Assembly (NCBI GenBank): GCA_963752045.1
Contig: CAVVWN010000003.1
Span: 1 to 64,000, forward strand
DNA length: 64,000 nucleotides
From: DATKDF01 sp963752045
Lineage (GTDB): Bacteria > Acidobacteriota > Vicinamibacteria > Vicinamibacterales > SCN-69-37
Direction of reading: 5' to 3'
The notes below the pieces were generated by a model. That model ran no database searches. It had not been told where the DNA came from and saw nothing but the letters and a program-made list of their open reading frames with translations. The translations under genes and the position numbers were made by a program. Numbering within the stretch: position 1 is the first letter of the stretch; the number at the start of each line of letters is the position of its first letter. Of this stretch, positions 51,662-58,880 are shown one piece after another.

Positions 51662-52852
51662 ATGCAGACCTCGTACTTTGCCAGCCTTGAGTGCTCGGTC
51701 CCCTGCGGCGCGGGTCCGTTCGACCCGGCGCTGGTCCATCACCTCTGCACGTGCGGGATGCCGCTCCTCGCGCGCTACGACCTCGCCTCGGCCCGGTCGG
51801 CCTGGTCGCGCGACTCGCTGGCCGCCCGCGAGCCCACGATGTGGCGATACCGCGAGGTCATGCCGCTGCTCGCGACCGGCGGGGGCGTCGAAGAGCCCGT
51901 CTCGCTCGGCGAAGGCTGGACGCCGCTCATCCGTGCCGACCGGCTCGGCCGCTCGCTCGGCCTCGATCGTCTCTTCATCAAGGACGAGTCGCTCAATCCG
52001 ACCAACTCCTTCAAGGCGCGCGGCCTGTCGGCCGCGGTGACGCGCGCGTTTCACCTGGGCGCGAAGACGCTGTCGATTCCCACGGCCGGCAACGCCGGCA
52101 ACGCCATGGCGGCCTACGCGTCGCGCGCCGGCCTTTCGGCGAAGGTCTTCATGCCGAAGGACGTCAAGTCGCCTTTCATCCGCGAGTGCCTGCTCTACGG
52201 CGCCGACGTGACGCTCGTCGACGGACTCATTACCGACGCCGGCCGCATCGCGGCCGAGACCGGCAGGCCGCTCGGCTGGTACGACGTGTCCACGCTCAAG
52301 GAGCCGTACCGCATCGAGGGCAAGAAGACGATGGGCTACGAGCTGGCCGAGCAGCTCGACTGGCAGCTGCCCGACTGGATCCTCTACCCCACCGGCGGCG
52401 GCACCGGCATGGTGGGCATGTGGAAGGCGTTTGCCGAGATGTCGGCGCTCGGCTGGATCGATCCGGTCCGGCGGCCGCACATGGTGACGGTGCAGGCGGC
52501 CGGCTGCGCGCCCATCATCCGCGCGTACGACCAGGGCGCCGAGAAGGCGGCGGCCTGGGAAGATGCGCACACCATTGCCGACGGTCTCCGCGTGCCGAAG
52601 GCGATCGGCGACTTCCTCGTGCTGCGCGCCGTCCGGGAAAGCGGCGGGGCGGCCGTGGCGGTCGAGGATGCCGACATGGTGACCGGCATGCGGGACCTCG
52701 GCCGGCTCGAGGGCGTGAGCGCCGCACCCGAGGGCGGAGCGGCCCTCCAGGCGCTGCGCGTCCTCATCGCAGAAGGCCGCGTCAAGCCGCACGAGACAGT
52801 CGTGCTCTTCAACACCGGCGGCGCGCTCAAGTACCTGGACGTGCTCGGTTGA
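51662..52852 (+). CDS. thrC: Threonine synthase
   Basis: A PLP enzyme converting O-phosphohomoserine to threonine. 396 residues. The N-terminal stretch CSVPCGAGPFDPALVHHLCT contains cysteines resembling a small metal-binding knuckle. Catalytic part: LGEGWTPLIRADRLGRSLGL, KDESLNPTNSFKARGLSAAV with the PLP lysine, IPTAGNAGNAMAAYASRAGL, DVSTLKEPYRIEGKKTMGYE and the phosphate-binding YPTGGGTGMVGMWKAF. It begins 7 bases after frr and is probably read through from the same operon. Confidence 0.95.
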   Translation: MQTSYFASLECSVPCGAGPFDPALVHHLCTCGMPLLARYDLASARSAWSRDSLAAREPTMWRYREVMPLLATGGGVEEPVSLGEGWTPLIRADRLGRSLGLDRLFIKDESLNPTNSFKARGLSAAVTRAFHLGAKTLSIPTAGNAGNAMAAYASRAGLSAKVFMPKDVKSPFIRECLLYGADVTLVDGLITDAGRIAAETGRPLGWYDVSTLKEPYRIEGKKTMGYELAEQLDWQLPDWILYPTGGGTGMVGMWKAFAEMSALGWIDPVRRPHMVTVQAAGCAPIIRAYDQGAEKAAAWEDAHTIADGLRVPKAIGDFLVLRAVRESGGAAVAVEDADMVTGMRDLGRLEGVSAAPEGGAALQALRVLIAEGRVKPHETVVLFNTGGALKYLDVLG

Positions 52853-52867
52853 CTCTCGACTGTGCGG

Positions 52868-52951
52868 GCGGCAGATTCCAGATTCCCAAGATTCCCAGAT
52901 TTCTAAGATTCCAGATGCTCTGAGATTCCAGATTTCCAAGATCCCAGATTC
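52868..52951. repeat. ATCTGGAATCTG repeat, single-orientation copy
   Basis: Units CAGATTCCAGATTCCCAAGA, CCAGATTTCTAAGATTCCAG and GATGCTCTGAGATTCCAGAT run up to the asparaginase start. Only the reverse-complement orientation is present. Fills the thrC-asparaginase gap. Confidence 0.8.
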
Positions 52952-53971
52952 ATGATCGGCATCTTGTTCACCGGCGGCACCATTTCGATGAGGCTCGACC
53001 CGTCGACCGGCGCGGCGGTGCCGGCGATGGGGGCCGACGACATCCTCGCGCAGGTGCCGGGGCTCCACGAAGTAGCCGAGATCGAGGTGGAGGACTTCTC
53101 ACGGCTGCCGGGCCCCCACGTCACGCCCGAGCAGATGTGGCGGCTCGCGCGCCGGGCGGCGGCCTGGCTCGAGCGGCCCGACATCGACGGCCTCGTCGTC
53201 ACTCACGGCACCGACACGATTGAGGAAACGGCCTATCTGCTCGACCTGCTGCTGCTCACCGACAAGCCCGTCGTGCTCACCGGCGCGATGCGGACCGTGT
53301 CGGATCCGAGCTGGGACGGACCGGCGAACCTGATCGCGGCCGCCCGCGTGGCGGCCTCGACCGAGGCACGCGGCCAGGGCGTGCTCGTCGTCATGGACGA
53401 CCGGATCCTGCCGGCGCGTGAGGTCCGGAAGGTGCACACCGAGTCGTCCATCTCGTTTGCGACGCCCGAGTTCGGGCCGCTCGGTGTCGTGGACGCCGGC
53501 CACGTCGTCGTCCGCCGGCTGATGACGCCGAGACCGACCTGGCGCGACGAGGCGGCCGAGGCCGGTTTGCGGGTCGCGCGTCTCGAGACGCGCGTCGATC
53601 TGCTGCAGGCCTATACCGGCATGACGGACCGCGTCGTGCGGCTGCTGACCTCCGAAGGCGAGCGGGGTCTTGCGGTCATCGGCTTCGGGCGCGGTAACGT
53701 GCCGCCGTCGATCGTGCCCGCGCTCGCCGACGCCGTCCGCGCCGGTCTGCTCGTGACGATCTCATCGCGAAGCGTCGCCGGACGCGTGGCGCCGCGCTAC
53801 GGCTACGACGGCGGCGGCCGCACGCTCGTCGACCTCGGCGCCGTGCTGGCCGGCCCGCTCTCAGGCGCGAAGGCCAGGCTGCTGCAGATGGTGCTTCTCG
53901 GCCACACGCGGGACCTGGCCGCGGCCAAGGCGCTGCTCCTGGAAACGGTGCCAGACTCGACGTGTGGGTGA
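52952..53971 (+). CDS. L-asparaginase
   Basis: It hydrolyses asparagine to aspartate and ammonia. ATG 52952 gives MIGILFTGGTISMRLDPSTG with the catalytic Thr10. The second motif LVVTHGTDTIEETAYLLDLL provides the Thr/Asp pair, PVVLTGAMRTVSDPSWDGPA follows, and ESSISFATPEFGPLGVVDAG and IGFGRGNVPPSIVPALADAV are typical. 339 residues and no signal peptide suggest a cytosolic type. It directly follows a repeat tract and has no obvious link to thrC. Confidence 0.94.
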   Translation: MIGILFTGGTISMRLDPSTGAAVPAMGADDILAQVPGLHEVAEIEVEDFSRLPGPHVTPEQMWRLARRAAAWLERPDIDGLVVTHGTDTIEETAYLLDLLLLTDKPVVLTGAMRTVSDPSWDGPANLIAAARVAASTEARGQGVLVVMDDRILPAREVRKVHTESSISFATPEFGPLGVVDAGHVVVRRLMTPRPTWRDEAAEAGLRVARLETRVDLLQAYTGMTDRVVRLLTSEGERGLAVIGFGRGNVPPSIVPALADAVRAGLLVTISSRSVAGRVAPRYGYDGGGRTLVDLGAVLAGPLSGAKARLLQMVLLGHTRDLAAAKALLLETVPDSTCG

Positions 53972-54190
53972 ATCTGGGGATCTGGAATCTGGGATCTCAA
54001 GAGCATCTGGGAATCTGACGAATCTGGAATCTCCGGTCGCGCAGTGGCGGGCCGAAGCCGACGCTCCTGCGGCTCTCGGAGCGGCGGGCTTCAGCCCGCC
54101 AGGACACAACACGCCAGATTCCAGATCACCCGATCACCCGATGCCTCGAGATCCCAGATTCCAGATCCCAGATCCCAGATCCCAGATTCA
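53971..54190. repeat. ATCTGGAATCTG repeat, inverted pair, copy 3
   Basis: Left arm (about 53970-54032): GAATCTGGGGATCTGGAATC, then ATCTCAAGAGCATCTGGGAA. Right arm (about 54116-54190): CCAGATTCCAGATCACCCGA and several CCCAGATCCCAGATC units. The core holds a separate hairpin GGCGGGC-TTCA-GCCCGCC (54083-54100). The structure separates convergent asparaginase and pfk genes. Confidence 0.85.
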
Positions 54191-54191
54191 T

Positions 54192-55283
54192 TTACGAGCC
54201 GTCGCCGAACGAGATCCCGATCCGTTTGCCCGTGCGGACGATGTCGCCATCGGCCGGCACGAGCCGCGTCCGGCCGACGACCTCTTCGAGCGGCACAGCG
54301 ATGACGTTCGGCGCCCGGAGCGCCGTCATCACGCCGAACTCGCCCCGCTGAACGAGCTCGACGGCGAAGCCTCCAAAGCGTGTGGCCAGCACCCGGTCGT
54401 AGGCTGACGGACTGCCGCCACGCTGTAGATGGCCCAGGACGACGTGCCGGGCCTCGCGGCCGGTGCGCGCTGCAAGCTCGCGCGCCACCTGATCGCCGAT
54501 GCCGCCCAGCCGCTCCACATGCCCGGGCGTGGCCTCCGCCACGAGCGACCGGGCGCCGCCGGCCGCGTGCGCGCCTTCGGCGACGACGATGATGCTGAAG
54601 CGCGCGCCCCAGCGTTCCCGCGCCAGGATGTGTTCGGCCACCTTGTCGAGGTCGTACGGTATCTCGGGAATCAGGACCACGTCGGCCCCGCCGGCGACGC
54701 CGGCGTAGAGCGCGATCCAGCCGGCGTAACGGCCCATCACCTCGACGACCATCAGCCGCCGGTGCGCCTCGGCCGTCGAGTGCAGCCGGTCGATGGCGTC
54801 AGTGGCGAAGTCGACGGCCGAGTCGAAGCCGAACGTCATCGAGGTCTCGACGATGTCGTTGTCGATGGTCTTCGGCACGCCGACGACGGGAATGCCGCGC
54901 TTGTGAAACTCGTGCGCGATGGCCAGCGTGCCGTCGCCGCCGATGACGACGAGCGCGTCGAGCCCGAGCTTGTGGAAGTTCTCGACGCACCGGTCCGAGT
55001 AGTCCACGGTGCCGTCGGCGGTCTCGACCGGAAATGCGAACGGATTGCCGCGGTTGGTGGTGCCGAGAATCGTGCCGCCCAGTCGCAGGATGCCGGTCAC
55101 GTCCCTGGGCGTCAGCGGCCTGGTCCGCTCGGGATAGATGAGGCCGTCGAAGCTGTCTTCGATGCCGAGACATTCGATGCCCGAGTTGGTGGCGGACTTC
55201 ACGACGGCGCGGATGACGGCATTGAGGCCAGGCGCGTCGCCGCCGCCAGTGAGCACGCCGATGCGTTCAACGGAAGGGGACAT
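54192..55283 (-). CDS. pfkA: 6-phosphofructokinase, ATP-signature type
   Basis: ATG 55281-55283 gives MSPSVERIGVLTGGGDAPGL. Key sites are VVIGGDGTLAIAHEFHKRGI with Gly after GGD (ATP-type), VVGVPKTIDNDIVETSMTFG with Lys rather than Gly at the second donor-site position, and VVEVMGRYAGWIALYAGVAG, HVVLGHLQRGGSPSAYDRVL. The Gly/Lys combination occurs in ATP-dependent actinobacterial enzymes. 363 residues. A second PFK with a PPi signature lies at 61405-62733. Downstream is a repeat, upstream a large palindrome. Confidence 0.94.
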   Translation of the reverse strand: MSPSVERIGVLTGGGDAPGLNAVIRAVVKSATNSGIECLGIEDSFDGLIYPERTRPLTPRDVTGILRLGGTILGTTNRGNPFAFPVETADGTVDYSDRCVENFHKLGLDALVVIGGDGTLAIAHEFHKRGIPVVGVPKTIDNDIVETSMTFGFDSAVDFATDAIDRLHSTAEAHRRLMVVEVMGRYAGWIALYAGVAGGADVVLIPEIPYDLDKVAEHILARERWGARFSIIVVAEGAHAAGGARSLVAEATPGHVERLGGIGDQVARELAARTGREARHVVLGHLQRGGSPSAYDRVLATRFGGFAVELVQRGEFGVMTALRAPNVIAVPLEEVVGRTRLVPADGDIVRTGKRIGISFGDGS

Positions 55284-55298
55284 GACCCGTGAGTCTAT

Positions 55299-55440
55299 AG
55301 CGGTTTGCAGTTCTCTGTAGCCGCACGGGAGTTGGAGATTTGCACAGGAGGGGGACGGGTCTTGCTCGCGCAAGCGAGACCCGTCCCCCTCCTGCGCAAA
55401 TCTCCAACTCCTTCTCGGTGGGCGCTTCCTGCAAACCGCT
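55299..55440. repeat. Nested palindrome between pfkA and tRNA-Ala
   Basis: The inner arms 55328-55362 and 55377-55411 are complementary over 35 bases with one mismatch around a 14-base loop (left arm: GGAGTTGGAGATTTGCACAG, then GAGGGGGACGGGTCT). Outside them, AGCGGTTTGCAG (55299-55310) pairs with CTGCAAACCGCT (55429-55440). The following bases to about 55483 hold another imperfect dyad, GAGCCGTTTTCGG / AAACGGCTC. The 325-base gap from pfkA to the tRNA contains no gene that I can see. Confidence 0.85.
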
Positions 55441-55610
55441 TGAGCCGTTTTCGGCCGTCTACACCGAAACGGAAACGGCTCTAGCAGGAGGGCCGCGCCT
55501 TGCCGCGGAGCCAGGCGGTCTCTGCCCTCCGGACACCGGCCCCGTGCTAGACTTCTAGGTCGCGCCAAACACGCGGGGCCCGGTCCGGGGCGTCGCGACA
55601 CGGCCTGAGT

Positions 55611-55686
<76 letters not shown>

Positions 55687-55694
55687 ACCTGACG

Positions 55695-56036
55695 CTATCG
55701 GCCAAGGACAACGTCGATGCCGGAGAGCACCAGCTCCACCTTCGCCGCTGAGAGTTTGCCGACCCGCTCCGTCAGAAACGTCCTGTCGAGCGCAACGATC
55801 TGGGAGATGTTCGCCACCGAATCCCTGGAGAGGCTCGTCGACCGAGCGGCGAGCAGGACGTTGCCTGGCGCGTCCGCCCACCTCAGATTGCTGGTCAACG
55901 GCACGCACACCACGGTGGCGATGCGACTACGGTTCAGGGCGTCGCCCTGGACGACGATAACGGGCCTGCGGAATCCCGGCTCTGAGCCTGTCGGAGCCCG
56001 CAGGTCAGCCCACCAGACTTCTCCCTGGGAGATCAC
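55695..56036 (-). CDS. MazF/PemK-type endoribonuclease toxin
   Basis: GTG at 56034-56036 overlaps the antitoxin stop by four bases (GTGA). The 113 residues begin VISQGEVWWADLRAPTGSEP and continue GFRRPVIVVQGDALNRSRIA with the Arg of RPV, VVCVPLTSNLRWADAPGNVL with the Thr/Ser of PLTS, and DSVANISQIVALDRTFLTER. This is the standard PemK/MazF fold that cleaves mRNA when free of antitoxin. The frame is intact. It lies directly beside tRNA-Ala, inside the 19-bp repeats. Confidence 0.92.
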   Translation of the reverse strand: MISQGEVWWADLRAPTGSEPGFRRPVIVVQGDALNRSRIATVVCVPLTSNLRWADAPGNVLLAARSTSLSRDSVANISQIVALDRTFLTERVGKLSAAKVELVLSGIDVVLGR

Positions 56037-56269
56037 CACTCGGTGTTCTCCAATACGTGGCGGCCGGCGGCACTGACGAATGCGTCGTCCTGGTCGCCAA
56101 CGTCGGCGCAGACGCGGTCCATCGCCTCTGTCACTTCGTCTGGTGCGTGGCGGGCCACGTACTCCGCAAGGGCTGCACTGAACACCTCGCTCCGCGACCG
56201 CCCCGCGCGGCGCGCGAGCCGTTCGACCTTCTCGAATACCTCGTCCGGAATCGAGACCGCCGTTTTCAT
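56033..56269 (-). CDS. Ribbon-helix-helix antitoxin partner of MazF/PemK
   Basis: The start is the second methionine of the frame, ATG at 56267-56269 (MKTAVSIPDEVFEKVERLAR), because it begins the RHH strand as in MazE9/CopG-type antitoxins. RAGRSRSEVFSAALAEYVAR is the helix pair. The acidic tail DEVTEAMDRVCADVGDQDDA is the toxin-wrapping part. 78 residues. It is encoded upstream of and overlapping the toxin, and such pairs repress their own promoter, which would lie around 56270-56300. Confidence 0.9.
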   Translation of the reverse strand: MKTAVSIPDEVFEKVERLARRAGRSRSEVFSAALAEYVARHAPDEVTEAMDRVCADVGDQDDAFVSAAGRHVLENTEW

Positions 56270-56379
56270 ACCGAAAGTATGACCGGTCGAGGGCGCCTTC
56301 TTCAAGCGTCGCGCCGGGCACCGTCGCGAGGGTGTGGACCTTCCCCGCCGGGTCGAAATCCGGGTTCGGTGGTGCTTGA

Positions 56380-56739
56380 CGGATCGGCCGTCTGCTGGGC
56401 AACTCCATTCGCGTCCGCACGTTCCGCGCCTGGCTGTTCGGGTCGGTCGCCGCGGCGTCGCTCGTCATCGCCGGTGTCGGCATCCTCGGCCTGACCGCGA
56501 TGTCCACGGCGCGCCGAACGCGCGAGATGGGCATCCGGCGCGCGCTCGGCGCCAGTCGCCGGACGCTCGTGCTGATGCTCCTCCGTGAACAGTCCGTCGC
56601 GCTCGGCGCGGAGCTTGCGCTCGGCGGCCTTGCTGGCGGCTGGGCCGTCGGGTACCTGGCGACGGCCCTCCTCGGCACGCTCCTTCCCGCCGTGCGCGCC
56701 AGTCACGTGGACCCGGCGGACGCGCTGAGACAGGAGTAG
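56380..56739 (+). pseudogene. C-terminal remnant of ADOP/MacB-type ABC permease
   Basis: The frame opens after TGA 56377-56379 and has no start codon fit for a whole gene. It reads AWLFGSVAAASLVIAGVGIL, GLTAMSTARRTREMGIRRAL, GASRRTLVLMLLREQSVALG and LPAVRASHVDPADALRQE, ending TAG 56737-56739. These are the last two or three helices and tail of FtsX-like permeases of the acidobacterial duplicated orphan permease (ADOP) kind. About 120 of an expected 800 residues remain. The truncation lies inside the tRNA-Ala element. Confidence 0.8.
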
Positions 56740-56764
56740 GACGCCGCCCGCGTCGCGGCAGGTT

Positions 56765-56783
56765 GCCTCGCGCCGTCCACCAA
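56765..56783 (+). repeat. Attachment-site direct repeat, distal copy
   Basis: GCCTCGCGCCGTCCACCAA, identical to the tRNA-Ala 3' end at 55669-55687. No tRNA body lies upstream of it; the sequence before is permease tail. It marks the far end of the insertion. Confidence 0.8.
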
Positions 56784-56830
56784 ACTTCCTCAGCAGTCTG
56801 CCACTTCCGGCCGCCTCGGTTGCTCGCGGA

Positions 56831-58321
56831 CTATTGGGGTTGACGAATCGAATAGAGCCGATGCTGGGTCCTGATCACGAGCCTGTCGCCGACGATCGCG
56901 GGCGTCGCCATGGAGAAGTCGTCGAGAGCGTTCACGCGCACGAGCCGGTACTGGTCCGCTGCCTCGATGACGAACGTGTCGCCCTCCTCGCTCATCACGA
57001 AGACATGTCCGTTATAGGCCCAGGGCGACGCCGTGAACGCCGCCGCCCCCGGCGCTACGCGCGATTGATAGATGCGTTCGCCGGTCTCGGGGTTGCGACG
57101 CGAGAAGATGCCTTTGTCGTTCAGGACATACAGCGCATTCCTGTAGATCACCGGGGTGGGCAGGTAGGTGCCGCCGGCAGCCCGGTCGTACCACACGACG
57201 TGTTCATTGCGGGTTTCTGCCCCCGGGGGCGTAATGTCGCCGGAAGCGCCGGCGCGGACCGCGACAATCGGCCTGTTGTCGTCGCCGCCTGCGCCGGAGG
57301 TGACGAAGAGGACGTCGTTCCATGCGAAGGGGCTCTGAATCGCATAGCCGCCCATGCGATTGATGCGCCACAGCTCGCGGCCGTCCAGACTGTAGCTGAT
57401 GGCGACCGCTGGCCCGAGCGTGACCAGCTCCGTGCGCACGCGGTTCTCCCACACGAACGGCGTGGACCATCCCGTCTTCCGCGCCGGTTGTACGGTTCGG
57501 GGCGTACGCCAGAGCTCTTTGCCGGTGCGTGTATCGAAGGCCGCGACGAAGCTCTGCTCCTCGTTGTCGTTCAGGACGAACAGGCGATCCTGGTAGAGCG
57601 CCGCGGAGGCCCCGGTGCCCCAGTCACGAGTGGTGGCGTGAGACGTCAGCGGCGTCGCCCACGACTGCTCCCCTGAGAAGTCGTACGCGAACAGGCCGTA
57701 GTCGGTCAGATAGACATACACACGCTCGCCATCAGTCGTCGGCGTCTCGGACGCGAAGCTGTTCTTGCTGTGGCGTCCGCCGGCGGGCCGGCCCCTGTAC
57801 ATCTGGCGTTCCCACAGCTGTGTTCCGGTCTCGAGGTCGTAGCAGTACAGCATCAGGCTGATGACGATCTCGCCCGGCATCTCGCGATCGCGCTCATAGA
57901 GCTTCGCGTTGGCCTCCGCCGCGGTGAGCCCCTGCCTCCGCAGCTCGGCGAGGTATTCGTTGCTGAAGTCGACGCCGAGCGAGGGCTGCTTCATCGGCTT
58001 GTCGCTCGTCGCCGCGGTAATGAAGACGCGATTCCCCCACACCACGGGCGAGGACCACCCGACGCCCGGCACGTCGGCGACCCACTCGACGTTCTCGGTT
58101 TTCGACCAGCGCATGGGAAGGTCCGGATTCTCGGAGGTCGGATTCGAGCTCGGTCCCCGAAAACGCGGCCAGTGATGTTGACCGGCGGGGTCCGCGGTTG
58201 TGCCACCGCTCGCTTCTTGACGCTGTCCCGCCGTCACCGTGGATTGCGCGAGTCCGGGGGGCATCAGCGCCGCTGCGCCGAGCGCCGCGCTTGCCATCAA
58301 GAGCCTGGGGCGATGTCGCAT
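56831..58321 (-). CDS. Exported PQQ-like beta-propeller protein
   Basis: I start at ATG 58319-58321 (MRHRPRLLMASAALGAAALM), which gives a signal peptide ending near GLAQS. The 54 residues encoded upstream in frame lack a family match. The body repeats WGNRVFITAATSDKP, CYDLETGTQLWERQMYRGRP, AFDTRTGKELWRTPRTVQPA and NRVRTELVTLGPAVAISYSL: beta-propeller blades with tryptophan-docking motifs, as in BamB and PQQ-domain proteins. HHWPRFRGPSSNPTSENPDL is the usual N-terminal motif of the planctomycete/acidobacterial PQQ-repeat group. No catalytic PQQ ligands are evident. Confidence 0.9.
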   Translation of the reverse strand: MRHRPRLLMASAALGAAALMPPGLAQSTVTAGQRQEASGGTTADPAGQHHWPRFRGPSSNPTSENPDLPMRWSKTENVEWVADVPGVGWSSPVVWGNRVFITAATSDKPMKQPSLGVDFSNEYLAELRRQGLTAAEANAKLYERDREMPGEIVISLMLYCYDLETGTQLWERQMYRGRPAGGRHSKNSFASETPTTDGERVYVYLTDYGLFAYDFSGEQSWATPLTSHATTRDWGTGASAALYQDRLFVLNDNEEQSFVAAFDTRTGKELWRTPRTVQPARKTGWSTPFVWENRVRTELVTLGPAVAISYSLDGRELWRINRMGGYAIQSPFAWNDVLFVTSGAGGDDNRPIVAVRAGASGDITPPGAETRNEHVVWYDRAAGGTYLPTPVIYRNALYVLNDKGIFSRRNPETGERIYQSRVAPGAAAFTASPWAYNGHVFVMSEEGDTFVIEAADQYRLVRVNALDDFSMATPAIVGDRLVIRTQHRLYSIRQPQ

Positions 58322-58553
58322 CTGACGAATCCGTTTCAGCGTCCGACCGTTCTTCCGAGCCCTGGTCGTCGCGGGCATTTCCGGGCTGTACTCGGGACGC
58401 CTGCCACGGTGTGCGCAGCGCCCGCCTGCAATCATAGCCACGGCGCCTCCGAGGCACCACACACCGCTCCAGGCACTTGACAAGACGGCCCCATCAGGCG
58501 CGTAATCAAGGTCACATCACAAGCGTTCGGCGAAACCTGCATTGGAGGCAGAC

Positions 58554-58880
58554 ATGGCTGCACCTCCCGCGCGCGTGAAGTTGTATTCGTCGGCGATTCC
58601 CGTCGGAACCTGGAGCGGGCTCGTGCTCGTCGCCATCGCGGCCGCCATCATGTGGGCCGTTCCGGAGGCGCGTCTCATCGTGGGCACGGGCCTCGTGGTC
58701 GGGGCCGCGCTCGCCGCGGTGCTCATGGTCCTGCACCGGCGATCGCGGCCGGGCGGCGACTCGCCTGTCCGCGCCGCTGCACCTGCGCGACTGATACAGG
58801 GCTCCACGCGCCGGGCGCCCAAACGCGGAGGTCTCGAGGGCCGGGACGTCAGCGAAGCGGGACGCCAACCCTGCGCATGA
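58554..58880 (+). CDS. Small two-helix membrane protein
   Basis: ATG 58554 has a good Shine-Dalgarno, GGAGG at 58544-58548, five bases ahead. The 108 residues have two membrane helices (WSGLVLVAIAAAIMWAVP, LIVGTGLVVGAALAAVLMVL) and then a basic tail (HRRSRPGGDSPVRAAAPARL). I do not recognise a family. The 3' end overlaps the convergent kinase gene by 32 bases. It stands alone between two minus-strand genes. Confidence 0.6.
   Translation: MAAPPARVKLYSSAIPVGTWSGLVLVAIAAAIMWAVPEARLIVGTGLVVGAALAAVLMVLHRRSRPGGDSPVRAAAPARLIQGSTRRAPKRGGLEGRDVSEAGRQPCA

Larger units (their letters stand above)
55687..56783 (+). mobile_element. Small integrated-element remnant in tRNA-Ala
   Basis: The segment between the 19-bp tRNA 3'-end repeats carries a toxin-antitoxin pair and the last third of an ABC permease gene, with no integrase. 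This is what remains when an element that entered the tRNA gene has lost most of its content, with the stability module kept. The permease tail may be host or cargo DNA. Confidence 0.65.
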
